From NCBI GenBank assembly GCA_902806415.1, contig CADCWN010000065.1, positions 1 through 32,179 on the forward strand: 32,179 nt of DNA. The letters are read 5' to 3'. The translations under genes and the position numbers were made by a program. Shown here piece by piece: positions 22,875 through 30,147 of the stretch; position 1 is the first letter of the stretch; each line of letters begins with the position of its first letter. Source of the DNA: an uncultured Thermomicrobiales bacterium. GTDB lineage: Bacteria > Chloroflexota > Chloroflexia > Thermomicrobiales > CADCWN01. The notes below the pieces were generated by a model that was not told the origin of the DNA, ran no database searches, and worked only from the letters and a program-made list of their open reading frames with translations.

Positions 22875-23672
22875 TTGCAGACAGTGCGGCGCGGGGCGAT
22901 TGAAATCGCCTATTGGCGCGAGGGCGCGGGGCCACCGCTCGTCTGGATCCAGGGGCTGAACGCGGACCATACCGCGTGGACCTCGCAGCTCCTGGCCTTC
23001 CGCGCGGAGTACGACTGCCTCGCGCTCGACAATCGCGATGTCGGGCGGAGCGGGCGCGCGACCGCGCCCTATGACCTCGCCGAGATGGCCGCCGATGTGC
23101 GCGCGGTGCTCGACGACGCGGCGGTGGAGGATGCCCACATTGTCGGGCTCTCAATGGGCGGCGCGATCGCGCAGGAGTTGGCGCTGACCGCGCCGGAGTG
23201 GGTGCGGAGCCTCACCCTCGTCTCGACCTTCGCCCGCCCGGACGCCCGCCTGAGCGCCATCCTGGAGGCGTGGCGCGTCATCTACCCGATCCTCGGGCCG
23301 AGCGATTTCGCGCGGCAGTCGTGGCCCTGGCTCTTCTCCTGGCGCTTCTTCGAGCGGCCGTCGAATCTGCGGAATCTCCAGCGCTACGCCGATAACGCCC
23401 CGCATCCGCAGGAGCCTGACGCCTTCGTGCGCCAGGTCGGTGTCACGCTCGATCAGGACCGCCGTGAGCGGCTCGCTGCCCTCCACATCCCCACGCTGGT
23501 GCTCGCCGGTGCGGAGGATGCGCTGGTGCCGCCCTATCTCGGGCGCGAACTGGCCGAGGCGATCCCCGGTGCCAGCTATGTCGAACTGCCGGGGATCGGG
23601 CATTCCGCCAATATCGAGGGGCGCGCCGAGTTCAATGCGGCGGTGAAAGGTTTTTTGGCGACGCTACGGTGA
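22875..23672 (+). CDS. Alpha/beta hydrolase
   Basis: The 265-aa product has the alpha/beta hydrolase fold with the nucleophile elbow GLSMGG (S93), the acid D215 in GAEDALVPP and H243 in GIGHSAN; the oxyanion motif is WIQGLNADH. It resembles esterases/lactonases of the RsbQ/PcaD type but the substrate cannot be assigned. The start is TTG 22875, supported by GGAGGTGA (22864-22871) with 6 bases from GGAGG; a GTG follows at 22884. The ribosome site lies just after the heptamer element, which separates it from the gene before. Confidence 0.9.
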   Translation: MQTVRRGAIEIAYWREGAGPPLVWIQGLNADHTAWTSQLLAFRAEYDCLALDNRDVGRSGRATAPYDLAEMAADVRAVLDDAAVEDAHIVGLSMGGAIAQELALTAPEWVRSLTLVSTFARPDARLSAILEAWRVIYPILGPSDFARQSWPWLFSWRFFERPSNLRNLQRYADNAPHPQEPDAFVRQVGVTLDQDRRERLAALHIPTLVLAGAEDALVPPYLGRELAEAIPGASYVELPGIGHSANIEGRAEFNAAVKGFLATLR

Positions 23673-23689
23673 GTAGGGGCAAGAAAGAC

Positions 23690-23724
23690 TCCCCGACACC
23701 CCGAGATGGACGGGGTGCCGGGGA
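23690..23724. terminator. Hairpin between convergent genes
   Basis: A 14-bp stem (23690-23703 with 23711-23724) with a 7-base loop and one mismatch; on the minus strand the mismatch becomes a U-G pair, so it is better formed for the YggX-like transcript. Confidence 0.55.
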
Positions 23725-23766
23725 ATGCGCGTGGGCCGCGCGTGCGATCTCAAATGGGGCTGTCCG

Positions 23767-24084
23767 CTACTTGCGCGCTGGTGCGCCGCCTTTGGCGCTC
23801 GGGGCACCGCCCTTTTGGTTGCCCGGCGTCCAGCCCTCGGGCATCTCTGGCTGCGCGCCGAAGAAGAACTCCTCCATCTGCTCATCGAGCATCGCCCGCG
23901 TCTCCGGGTCGAGGAGGTTCAGCCCGTAATGGTTGATCATGATCGTCAGCTGGGCTTGCCATTGCCGCCAGGCTTCCGCCGAGACGTTGTCGTAGATCCG
24001 CTGACCGAGCTCCCCGGGGAAGGGCGGCTTCTCCAGGCCGGGTAGCTCGCGACCAAGTTTGACGCAGTTGACCATCCGGTCCAT
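23767..24084 (-). CDS. Probable Fe(2+)-trafficking protein, YggX family
   Basis: The 105-aa product matches YggX: VNCVKLGRELPGLEKPPFPG, ELGQRIYDNVSAEAWRQWQA, LTIMINHYGLNLLDPETRAM, LDEQMEEFFFG. C7 is the conserved Cys. YggX proteins protect labile Fe-S clusters against oxidative damage. The family is best known in Gamma- and Betaproteobacteria. The last ~28 residues are a Gly/Pro/Lys tail beyond the usual ~90 aa. GGAGGGT lies 4 bases before ATG 24084; other nearby ATGs lack such a site. Confidence 0.9.
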   Translation of the reverse strand: MDRMVNCVKLGRELPGLEKPPFPGELGQRIYDNVSAEAWRQWQAQLTIMINHYGLNLLDPETRAMLDEQMEEFFFGAQPEMPEGWTPGNQKGGAPSAKGGAPARK

Positions 24085-24251
24085 GCCACCCTCCTTCATC
24101 CGGTCGACACAGATCGCGCCCGTGCCGATCCTCGCACGAGGATGCTAGGGAATCCATCAGGCTCTTGTCAAGGCGGCGGTCGATGAACCGCCCTGCGCGG
24201 GGATTCAACCGTGGCTCCGTGCGGTGAAGTGGGGTTCTCGCGCCAGGTTTG

Positions 24252-25880
24252 TCACCGCCCCGGCGTCTGTTCCGGCGCGAGCCAGCCGAGTTTGACCAGC
24301 GCCTCGCGGCCGATCTGCCCGAGGGCGATGCCGGAGGCGGGGTCGGTGCCGCCGGGGACCAGCTCGAAGCGGGCGCGCTCGAAGTACTGCACGGTGCGGC
24401 CATTCTCGGTGATCTCCCCCGAGATCGGGAAGCCGAAGACGTTCACCCCACCGCGCTCGCGCCAGTAGCCCAGGAACCAGCCGCCGACCCCCTGCCCGGT
24501 CTGCGGGAAGTAGGCGCGCTCATCGGTGGAGTCGAACGCGGCGACTGTCGGGAACGAGCGCCCGGTCGTGAGTTCCGCGCCGAGCCGCGCCAGGGCGATC
24601 TGCTTCGGATCGCGCGGGTTCGCCTCGAGCTTGGCGCGCTCGAAATACTGCACCTGTCGCTTCACCCCGTCCGCGCCGGCTTCCTCGAACGCCTCCGTCA
24701 GCGGGTAGCCGAAGACCGCCAGGCCGCCATTGACCGACCAGAACTGGCGGAACGCGCCCGCCGTGCTGTGCTTCGTCTCGGGGAAATAGCGCACGTCGGG
24801 GTCGCTCATCGTCGGCGCGTCTTGCGGGTCACTCGGCAGCGACTTCACCAGGCGCACGGCGGTGACGCGCGCGCTGAATTGCCCCTTGCCGAGCCAGGCG
24901 ACGACCGTGCCGCCGATGGTCGGACCCCGCGCACCCTCCGTGCGCGCGAGCGGGAATTCCTTGCCGGAGGCGCGGTCGAAGGCATAGATGCTCGGCACAC
25001 CATCGCGCCAGTCTTCCCAGACGACGAGATCGCCCGCGATCCTGGGGCGCATGATCAGGTGGCCCTCGGCGATGACCTGCTCCTTGCCGGAGCGGAGATC
25101 GCGCAAGATCAGCCCCCCGGCGGTGCGCCCGGCAGAACGGCGCACGAAGGCGACCGCCCCCGCGCCGAGTGCCGGGTCGAGGTAGTCCTCCGCGCCACTC
25201 ACCAGCGCCGTCTCCTGGCGCGTCCCCAGGTCGTGGCTGATCAGCATCCAGCGACCGTCGCGGAACTCCTCCCAGACGACCGTGCGCTCGGCGATGGCGA
25301 CAGCACCGCGCGCTGCCGGGATACTGGTGATCGCGAGATCGCGCCGATCAGCGAGGTCATGGCCGACGATTTGCCAGCCGCCGCCGCGCGCCTCCCGCCA
25401 GATGACGGTGCTACCGCTGATCGCCGGGCTGTTGCGCTCCCCGGCCCCGGCGGCGATCGTGAATTGCTCCCCACCGTCGAGGCGCAGGCCGCGCACCGCC
25501 GCGCCGCCCTGGCCGCGCTCGATCCAGATCAGCGTCCCGTTCCCGAACGCGAGCTGGCTCCGGTCGACCGTGCCGTCGAGCAAGCGCGCCTCCCGACCAT
25601 CGGCGAGGGTGCGCGCGTACATCGCGCCCCGCCCGGCGAGCCAAGCCAGGGTGGTGCCGTCGGTGACGATCCCGTCGATCGCCGACCCCGCGTCTGTTGT
25701 GACGAGGAGCGCGGTATTGTAGGGGCGTGCCTCGGCGACGACCGCCGACGTTGCCCCGCGTGACGCGCCCGACAGGGGGCTGACGATCAACAGTCCGGCG
25801 CAGATCACGCCGACCGCGCGCCGCGCGAGCCGTGTCGCCACGTCGCCGATCGGTCCCCGCATCGCCCGCTCACGCATCAT
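24252..25880 (-). CDS. Secreted beta-propeller protein with two LGFP-like 'FGYP/QYFERA' repeats
   Basis: The 542-aa product has a signal peptide (hydrophobic part about 20-40, ARRAVGVICAGLLIVSPLSG). Residues ~60-335 form repeated blades like TolB/WD propellers (IWIERGQGG, VIWREARGGGW, VVWEEFRDGRW, VVWEDWRDGVP). The C-terminal part has two repeats of FRQFWSVNGGLAVFGYPLTE and VQYFERAKLE type, then FLGYWRERGGVNVFGFPISG and VQYFERARFE. Such repeats are common in secreted Chloroflexota proteins. The start is ATG 25880 or 25877; AAGGAC/AAGGGG lies upstream, whereas ATG 25895 has none. Its ligand is unknown. Confidence 0.8.
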   Translation of the reverse strand: MMRERAMRGPIGDVATRLARRAVGVICAGLLIVSPLSGASRGATSAVVAEARPYNTALLVTTDAGSAIDGIVTDGTTLAWLAGRGAMYARTLADGREARLLDGTVDRSQLAFGNGTLIWIERGQGGAAVRGLRLDGGEQFTIAAGAGERNSPAISGSTVIWREARGGGWQIVGHDLADRRDLAITSIPAARGAVAIAERTVVWEEFRDGRWMLISHDLGTRQETALVSGAEDYLDPALGAGAVAFVRRSAGRTAGGLILRDLRSGKEQVIAEGHLIMRPRIAGDLVVWEDWRDGVPSIYAFDRASGKEFPLARTEGARGPTIGGTVVAWLGKGQFSARVTAVRLVKSLPSDPQDAPTMSDPDVRYFPETKHSTAGAFRQFWSVNGGLAVFGYPLTEAFEEAGADGVKRQVQYFERAKLEANPRDPKQIALARLGAELTTGRSFPTVAAFDSTDERAYFPQTGQGVGGWFLGYWRERGGVNVFGFPISGEITENGRTVQYFERARFELVPGGTDPASGIALGQIGREALVKLGWLAPEQTPGR

Positions 25881-25959
25881 CCCCTTGTCCTTCATCGCGC
25901 CAGCGTCCGTCTATGCGATACTGCCTCAGTGAGCACCGGGGTAGCCGTTCCTGGCGCAG

Positions 25960-25988
25960 AGTATAGCCGTGCCTGGGGTGTATGTACA
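25960..25988 (-). promoter_or_regulatory. Promoter of the secreted propeller protein gene
   Basis: Minus-strand TGTACA (25983-25988) and TATACT (25960-25965) are 17 bases apart, ~75 bases before the start at 25880. Confidence 0.5.
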
Positions 25989-26012
25989 GTGATGCGGGCG
26001 GGTGGAGGGGGA

Positions 26013-26930
26013 ATGGCCGGGCGGTTGCGAGTGGTGCTCGATGTGGACACTGGGGTGGATGACGCGATGGCGCTGGCCCTCGCGACCCGCCTGCCGGGGA
26101 TCGAACTCGTCGCCGTCACGACGGTCGCGGGCAATGTCGGGATCGACAACACGACCGCGAACACCTGGCGCGTCCTCGATTGGCTCGGCGCGGGCGGGGT
26201 GCCGATCCATCGCGGTCTCAGTCGCCCGCTGACCGGCGACGCGATCGACGCCAGCCATATTCACGGCGCGAGCGGCCTCGGCGGTCTCGTCCTGCCGGAC
26301 CCCGCGACCGACACACAATTGCGCCGCCCGTTCGCGCCCGAGGCGATCGTCGATCTAGTCAATGCCGAGCCGGGCGCGCTCACCCTTGTCTTCGTCGGCC
26401 CGCTGACCAATCTCGCCGCCGCCATCGCGCTCGAGCCGACGCTGCCCTCGCGGATCGGGCGGCTGGTGGTCATGGGGGGCTCGCTGGGGCGCGGCAACAT
26501 GACCCCGTACGCCGAGTTCAACATCGGTGCCGACCCGGAGGCGGCCAGGCAAGTCTTCGCCGCCTGCGCGCTGACGATGGTGGGGCTTGACGTGACACAA
26601 CAGGTGACGGTCACGCGCGAGTTGTCCGAGCGCCTGGTCGGCCAGACGACCCCGGAGGCGACGATCGTCCGCGAGGCGACGGCCCACTTCTTCCGCGAGG
26701 GGGCGGTCGGCTCCCCGCATCTGCACGATCCGCTGGCGGTCGGCGTGGCCCTCGACCCCTCGCTCTGCACGACGAAGCGGGGGACGGTGAAGATCGAGAC
26801 GGCCACCGCCTGGTGCGCCGGGCGCACGACGCTGGAAGAAAACGCCGACGGCCCGCACGAAGTCTGCGTGACGGTCGATTCCGCGCGGTTCCTCGATCTG
26901 TTCACCGAGCGGCTCGGGTTGTCGGGGTAG
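26013..26930 (+). CDS. Inosine/uridine-preferring nucleoside hydrolase
   Basis: The 305-aa product cleaves ribonucleosides into base and ribose. It has the Ca-binding DVDTGVDDAMAL (10-21) motif, TVAGNVGIDNTTANTWRVLD, VFVGPLTNLAAAI, MGGSLGRGNMTPYAEFNIGA and DPEAARQVF, and the C-terminal HDPLAVGVAL with the late Ca-ligand Asp. ATG 26013 follows GGAGGGGG; upstream in-frame codons are not supported. It is divergent from the secreted propeller gene. The preferred base is not predictable from sequence. Confidence 0.92.
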   Translation: MAGRLRVVLDVDTGVDDAMALALATRLPGIELVAVTTVAGNVGIDNTTANTWRVLDWLGAGGVPIHRGLSRPLTGDAIDASHIHGASGLGGLVLPDPATDTQLRRPFAPEAIVDLVNAEPGALTLVFVGPLTNLAAAIALEPTLPSRIGRLVVMGGSLGRGNMTPYAEFNIGADPEAARQVFAACALTMVGLDVTQQVTVTRELSERLVGQTTPEATIVREATAHFFREGAVGSPHLHDPLAVGVALDPSLCTTKRGTVKIETATAWCAGRTTLEENADGPHEVCVTVDSARFLDLFTERLGLSG

Positions 26931-27096
26931 GCGCTCTATCCGTCTAACCGCCTTTGCTACGCGCGGTCGGCGGCGACGGGTCCACCTCGAATAGCGCGGA
27001 GCGCAGGGCCGCGACCGCACCCCCATGTCCCATACGGCGCTCAGCTATCGAGACGACTGTTAATCGAGGAATCCCGCAGCAATCCCTCTATTCCCC

Positions 27097-27142
27097 CTTC
27101 GTCTCTGCGACCCTCTGCGTCTCCGCGCCTCTGCGGTAAAAA
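27097..27142. repeat. Tandem CTCTGCG-type array 3' of the polyprenyl synthase gene
   Basis: The plus strand reads CTCTGCGACC, CTCTGCGTC, CTCCGCGC, CTCTGCGG then TAAAAA. Read on the gene's strand, four imperfect 8-10-base units (GCAGAG...) start 17 bases after the stop. The same type of arrangement is seen after anmK. Confidence 0.55.
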
Positions 27143-27158
27143 TCCCCGTATTGCGCGG

Positions 27159-28148
27159 TTAGCGATGCCGCTCCACGGCGAAATCGGCCAGCGCTCGGAG
27201 GGTGTCGCGCGCTTCGCTCGGCGGCAGGATGTCGAGCGCCGCCTTGGCGCGTTCGACGTAGCGGATCGCCTCATCGAGGCTCTTGCGCAGCACGTCGGAC
27301 TCGCGCAGCTCGCCGATCGCCGCGTCGTACTCGGCCTCGGAAATGTCGCCGCCGACGATCGCGCGCCGCACCAGCGCCACGGAGTCGGGGTCGTGTCCGT
27401 TGCCGATGAAGTACAGCATCGGCAGCGTCACCGTGCCCTGGCGCAAGTCCGACCCGGCGGGCTTGCCGAGGGTCTCGCTCGTCTCGCGGATGTCGAGGAC
27501 GTCATCGACGATTTGGAAGGCGATGCCGAGATCGGTGGCGTACTGGCGCGCGGCCTGAATTTGCTCCTCCGGCACCTCGCAGAGGACGGCGGCGATCTCC
27601 GCCGACCCGGCGAAGAGGGAGGCGGTCTTGCCGTAGATCCGCCGCTCATAGTCGTCGATCGTCTGCTCGACGTCGTGCGCCTTGAAAATCTCGCGCAATT
27701 GGCCGTCGGTAATCTCGGCCAGAATCCGCCCGAAGATGTCCATCACGCGCGTGCTGCCGGTGCGCGCGGCGGTGCGCGCGGCCTGGGCGAAGAGGTAGTC
27801 CCCGAGGAGGATGACCGTCCCGTCGTTGAACATCGAGTTGAGGGTCGGCGCACCCCGGCGGGTGTCGGCCTGATCGATCAGGTCGTCGTGGACCAGCCCG
27901 GCGATGTGCAGCAACTCCGAGGCGGCGGCGGCGGTGATGACGCGCTCGGGGTCGTGATCGAAGGCGCGGGCCAGCAGCAGCATCAGCGAGGGGCGCATCC
28001 GCTTGCCGCCCGCGCCGACAATGTCGTTGACCACGGCGGCGAGCAGCGGATAATCGACCTCGGCGGCGGCCCGGACCTGCGCATCGACGCCCGCGAGGTC
28101 GTCCCGCACCGCTCCGAAGAGGTCCCGCAAGTCCGGCTTGACGCTCAT
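27159..28148 (-). CDS. Polyprenyl diphosphate synthase
   Basis: The 329-aa trans-prenyltransferase has GGKRMRP (47-53), the first Asp-rich motif DDLID (88-92), LGDYLFAQA, GKTASLFAGSAE and the second motif DDVLD (215-219). It condenses isopentenyl diphosphate to long-chain isoprenoids used for quinones. Ala83 and Gly84, the positions 5 and 4 before the first motif, are small, which usually allows a long product (inference). ATG 28148 has AGGGG ~8 bases upstream; a longer frame 5' of it is unlikely to be used because it runs through the palindrome and promoter. Confidence 0.9.
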   Translation of the reverse strand: MSVKPDLRDLFGAVRDDLAGVDAQVRAAAEVDYPLLAAVVNDIVGAGGKRMRPSLMLLLARAFDHDPERVITAAAASELLHIAGLVHDDLIDQADTRRGAPTLNSMFNDGTVILLGDYLFAQAARTAARTGSTRVMDIFGRILAEITDGQLREIFKAHDVEQTIDDYERRIYGKTASLFAGSAEIAAVLCEVPEEQIQAARQYATDLGIAFQIVDDVLDIRETSETLGKPAGSDLRQGTVTLPMLYFIGNGHDPDSVALVRRAIVGGDISEAEYDAAIGELRESDVLRKSLDEAIRYVERAKAALDILPPSEARDTLRALADFAVERHR

Positions 28149-28190
28149 CACTAACCCCTCGTGCTCCTGGCCCGCCGCCCTATGCCACAA

Positions 28191-28210
28191 GTTTCGGAAT
28201 ATTCCGAAAC
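28191..28210. promoter_or_regulatory. Perfect 20-bp palindrome, probable operator of the polyprenyl synthase gene
   Basis: GTTTCGGAATATTCCGAAAC is its own reverse complement. It lies 43 bases upstream of the ATG and ~14-34 bases downstream of the predicted transcription start, a usual place for repressor binding. I cannot match it to a known regulator. Confidence 0.5.
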
Positions 28211-28230
28211 GTCCAATCTCTACAGTATTC

Positions 28231-28239
28231 AGTATAGCA
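28231..28239 (-). promoter_or_regulatory. Extended -10 promoter of the polyprenyl synthase gene
   Basis: TGCTATACT on the minus strand. The spacer region upstream holds the small palindrome GGCACTTGTGCC (28244-28255). No -35 match. Confidence 0.5.
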
Positions 28240-28335
28240 TATCGGCACAAGTGCCTAAAATGCGTCGCAGCAGAGCATCATAATATCCTATGGCATGCTC
28301 AGTTCCCTTGCCTCCAACCAAGCCCCATCCGGTGG

Positions 28336-28381
28336 CCCGCTGACCAGCGGGGTTCGGCACCGCCAGTCGCGCCGAACTGGC
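28336..28381 (+). promoter_or_regulatory. Overlapping alternative hairpins upstream of the pterin dehydratase fusion
   Basis: Stem CCCGCT/AGCGGG (28336-28341 with 28346-28351), stem GTTCGGC/GCCGAAC (28352-28358 with 28371-28377) and stem GCCAGT/ACTGGC (28362-28367 with 28376-28381). The second and third cannot form together. It may be part of a structured leader; no transcription start is evident. Confidence 0.3.
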
Positions 28382-28508
28382 ATCCTACCAGGGGCGCAGC
28401 GCGCGGGACGGCCGGTCGCCCTCGATCTGACCTCTCGACTGATCACGCCTTGGCAACTTGCGGCGAGGCGACCGCTTCGCGACAATGGCCCGCGACAAGG
28501 AGGCCCGT

Positions 28509-29177
28509 ATGACTGATCAACTCAGCCCGTGACAGTTCCAGGAGTCGGAGGGCGTCGAGGATTGGCGTGTGCTCGGCGACGGTGCGTGCGCGTATTTCCG
28601 CACCGGGTCGTTCGCGACAGGTGCCTGGTTCGTGCAGGCGATCGGCGCATTGCCGGGCGTCGCCGACCACCCCCCGGATGTTGATGTGCGGCGCGACGGC
28701 GTGACCGTGCGGCTGATCACGATTGCCCACAACCACTACGGGATGAGCCAGCGCGATGTCGCACTGGCCCGCCAGATCACGGCGGTGGCTCGCAAGGTGG
28801 GCCTCTCCGCCGATCCGTCGGCGGTCCAGAGCCTGCTAGTCATCCCGGGCGCGACCGTGACCGCCGAGGTCTTGCCGTTCTGGCAGGCGGTGCTCGGGTA
28901 CGAACCGCGCCGCGACAGCCCCGACGAGGATCTCGTCGATCCGCGTGGCCGGGCACCAGGGTTCTGGTTCGAGCGGATGGATCAGCCGCGCCCGGACGGT
29001 GGCGGCGCGATCCACGTCGCGATCTGGGTGCCATACGAGGAGGCAGGGGCGCGCATCGCGGCGGCGCTCGCCGCAGGCGGGCGGATGGTGCGCGACGAGT
29101 TCGCGCCCTCCTGGTGGACGCTGGCCGACGCGGCGGGCAACGAGGCCGACATCCCCACCGCGATGGGCCGCTACTGA
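28509..29177 (+). pseudogene. Pterin-4a-carbinolamine dehydratase/VOC fusion with in-frame TGA at codon 8
   Basis: Reading from ATG 28509 gives MTDQLSP-stop-QFQESEGVEDWRVLGDGAC, and the frame is then open to 29177. AAGGAGG (28497-28503) with 5 bases to the ATG strongly marks this as the true start. The N-terminal half is a pterin dehydratase (GVADHPPDVDV, LITIAHNHYGMSQRDVALAR) and the C-terminal half a VOC/glyoxalase-like domain (LVIPGATVTAEVLPFWQAVL, GGAIHVAIWVPYEEAG, MVRDEFAPSW), a known fusion. TGA may come from CGA by one C-to-T change. Re-initiation at GTG 28569 would yield 202 aa lacking the first 20. It may be broken, or the TGA may be a sequencing error. Confidence 0.75.
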
Positions 29178-29340
29178 GCGACCGCACCGGCGTGCGCCCG
29201 AGGCCCGATCGGCCCGCGTGAGCGCCCCACCGGTCGGTGAGCAGCGCGAGGCTTCCCGGTCCTGCCACCCGACCGCATCCTATGGACGGTGATGCGGCTT
29301 GATGTAGGGCGCTGAGCGAGTAGCGATGATGAGGTGAGCA

Positions 29341-30126
29341 TTGCGTATCCGGGTGGCCTTCCTACCCCAACTCGCGGCACCGGAGCCCGCAGCGCGCGGC
29401 ATCTGCGTCGTGATCGACATCCTGCGCGCCACCACGACCCTCACCACCCTGATCGAATACGGCGCGGCGGCTGTCCTCGTCGCGCCACACGCTGCGGCGG
29501 CGCGCGCGGAGAAGGGGCGTGACCCCGACGCACTGCTGCTGGGCGAGATCGGCGGCCTGCGCCCGCCCGACTTCGATCTCGGTAACTCCCCGCGCGAGTT
29601 GAGTCCCGCGCGCATCGCCAGTCGGCGCGCGATCTGCCACACCTCGAATGGCACGGCGGCGATCCGCGCCGTCGCGGGCGCGTCGGCGGTCCTCCTCGGC
29701 TGTCTGCGGAATGCGACGGCGGTTGCCGGGCGGGCCTTCGCACTGGCGCGAGCGGGCGATCTGCCGATCACGATCGTCTGCGCCGGTGACGCCGGCGGTC
29801 GCGCCTTCGCCCTCGATGACTCCCTCGTCGCGGGGCAGTTGGCCTTACTGATTGGCGCTGAAGCCGAGCGCGCGGGCCTGCCGGTCGTCATGGACGACGC
29901 GGCACTCGCCGCCTGTGCCCTCCACCGCGCGGAGGTCGGTCCCGCGCTGCGCCCCACGGCGGAGGGCTGGACGGCGGCGTTAGCGCGCACCGCCGCCGGC
30001 CGCCACCTGGCAGCGATCGGATTGGGCGATGACATCCCCTTCTGTGCGGGGCTGGATACGACGACGGTCGTGCCATTGGCGCAGATCGAGGCGGAGCGGG
30101 TCGTCCTCACCCTTCTTCGCATCTAA
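29341..30126 (+). CDS. ComB-family 2-phosphosulfolactate phosphatase-like protein
   Basis: The 261-aa product has CVVIDILRATTTLTTLIEYG (22-41), GNSPRE (81-86) and TSNGTAAIRA (101-110), plus a Cys/Ala/Gly region (IVCAGDAGGRAFALDD), all ComB features. In archaea ComB dephosphorylates 2-phosphosulfolactate in coenzyme M biosynthesis; no other step of that pathway is in the window, so the bacterial role is unclear. The start is TTG 29341 with GAGGTGAG upstream. Intergenic DNA of 163 bp separates it from the pterin gene. Confidence 0.85.
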   Translation: MRIRVAFLPQLAAPEPAARGICVVIDILRATTTLTTLIEYGAAAVLVAPHAAAARAEKGRDPDALLLGEIGGLRPPDFDLGNSPRELSPARIASRRAICHTSNGTAAIRAVAGASAVLLGCLRNATAVAGRAFALARAGDLPITIVCAGDAGGRAFALDDSLVAGQLALLIGAEAERAGLPVVMDDAALAACALHRAEVGPALRPTAEGWTAALARTAAGRHLAAIGLGDDIPFCAGLDTTTVVPLAQIEAERVVLTLLRI

Positions 30127-30147
30127 ACGCCACGCTTGAGTCCGTCC

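Larger units (their letters stand above)
28149..28508. other. Divergent intergenic region between the prenyl synthase and pterin dehydratase genes
   Basis: No gene is seen in these 360 bp. It holds the extended -10 at 28231-28239, the 20-bp palindrome at 28191-28210, the repeat GGCAC-AA-GTGCC at 28244-28255, and three short hairpins at 28336-28381, two of which are mutually exclusive. Confidence 0.55.

Noticed and set aside
24249..25763. 504-codon plus-strand open frame opposite the secreted propeller gene
   Set aside because: It is a GC-rich antisense shadow: it lacks family motifs and is rich in Arg/Ala/Pro, while the minus-strand frame has a signal peptide and repeats.
28530..28532. TGA as a selenocysteine or recoded codon
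   Set aside because: The surrounding residues do not suggest a Cys/Sec site, no SECIS-like hairpin follows closely, and TGA is an ordinary stop in other genes of the window.
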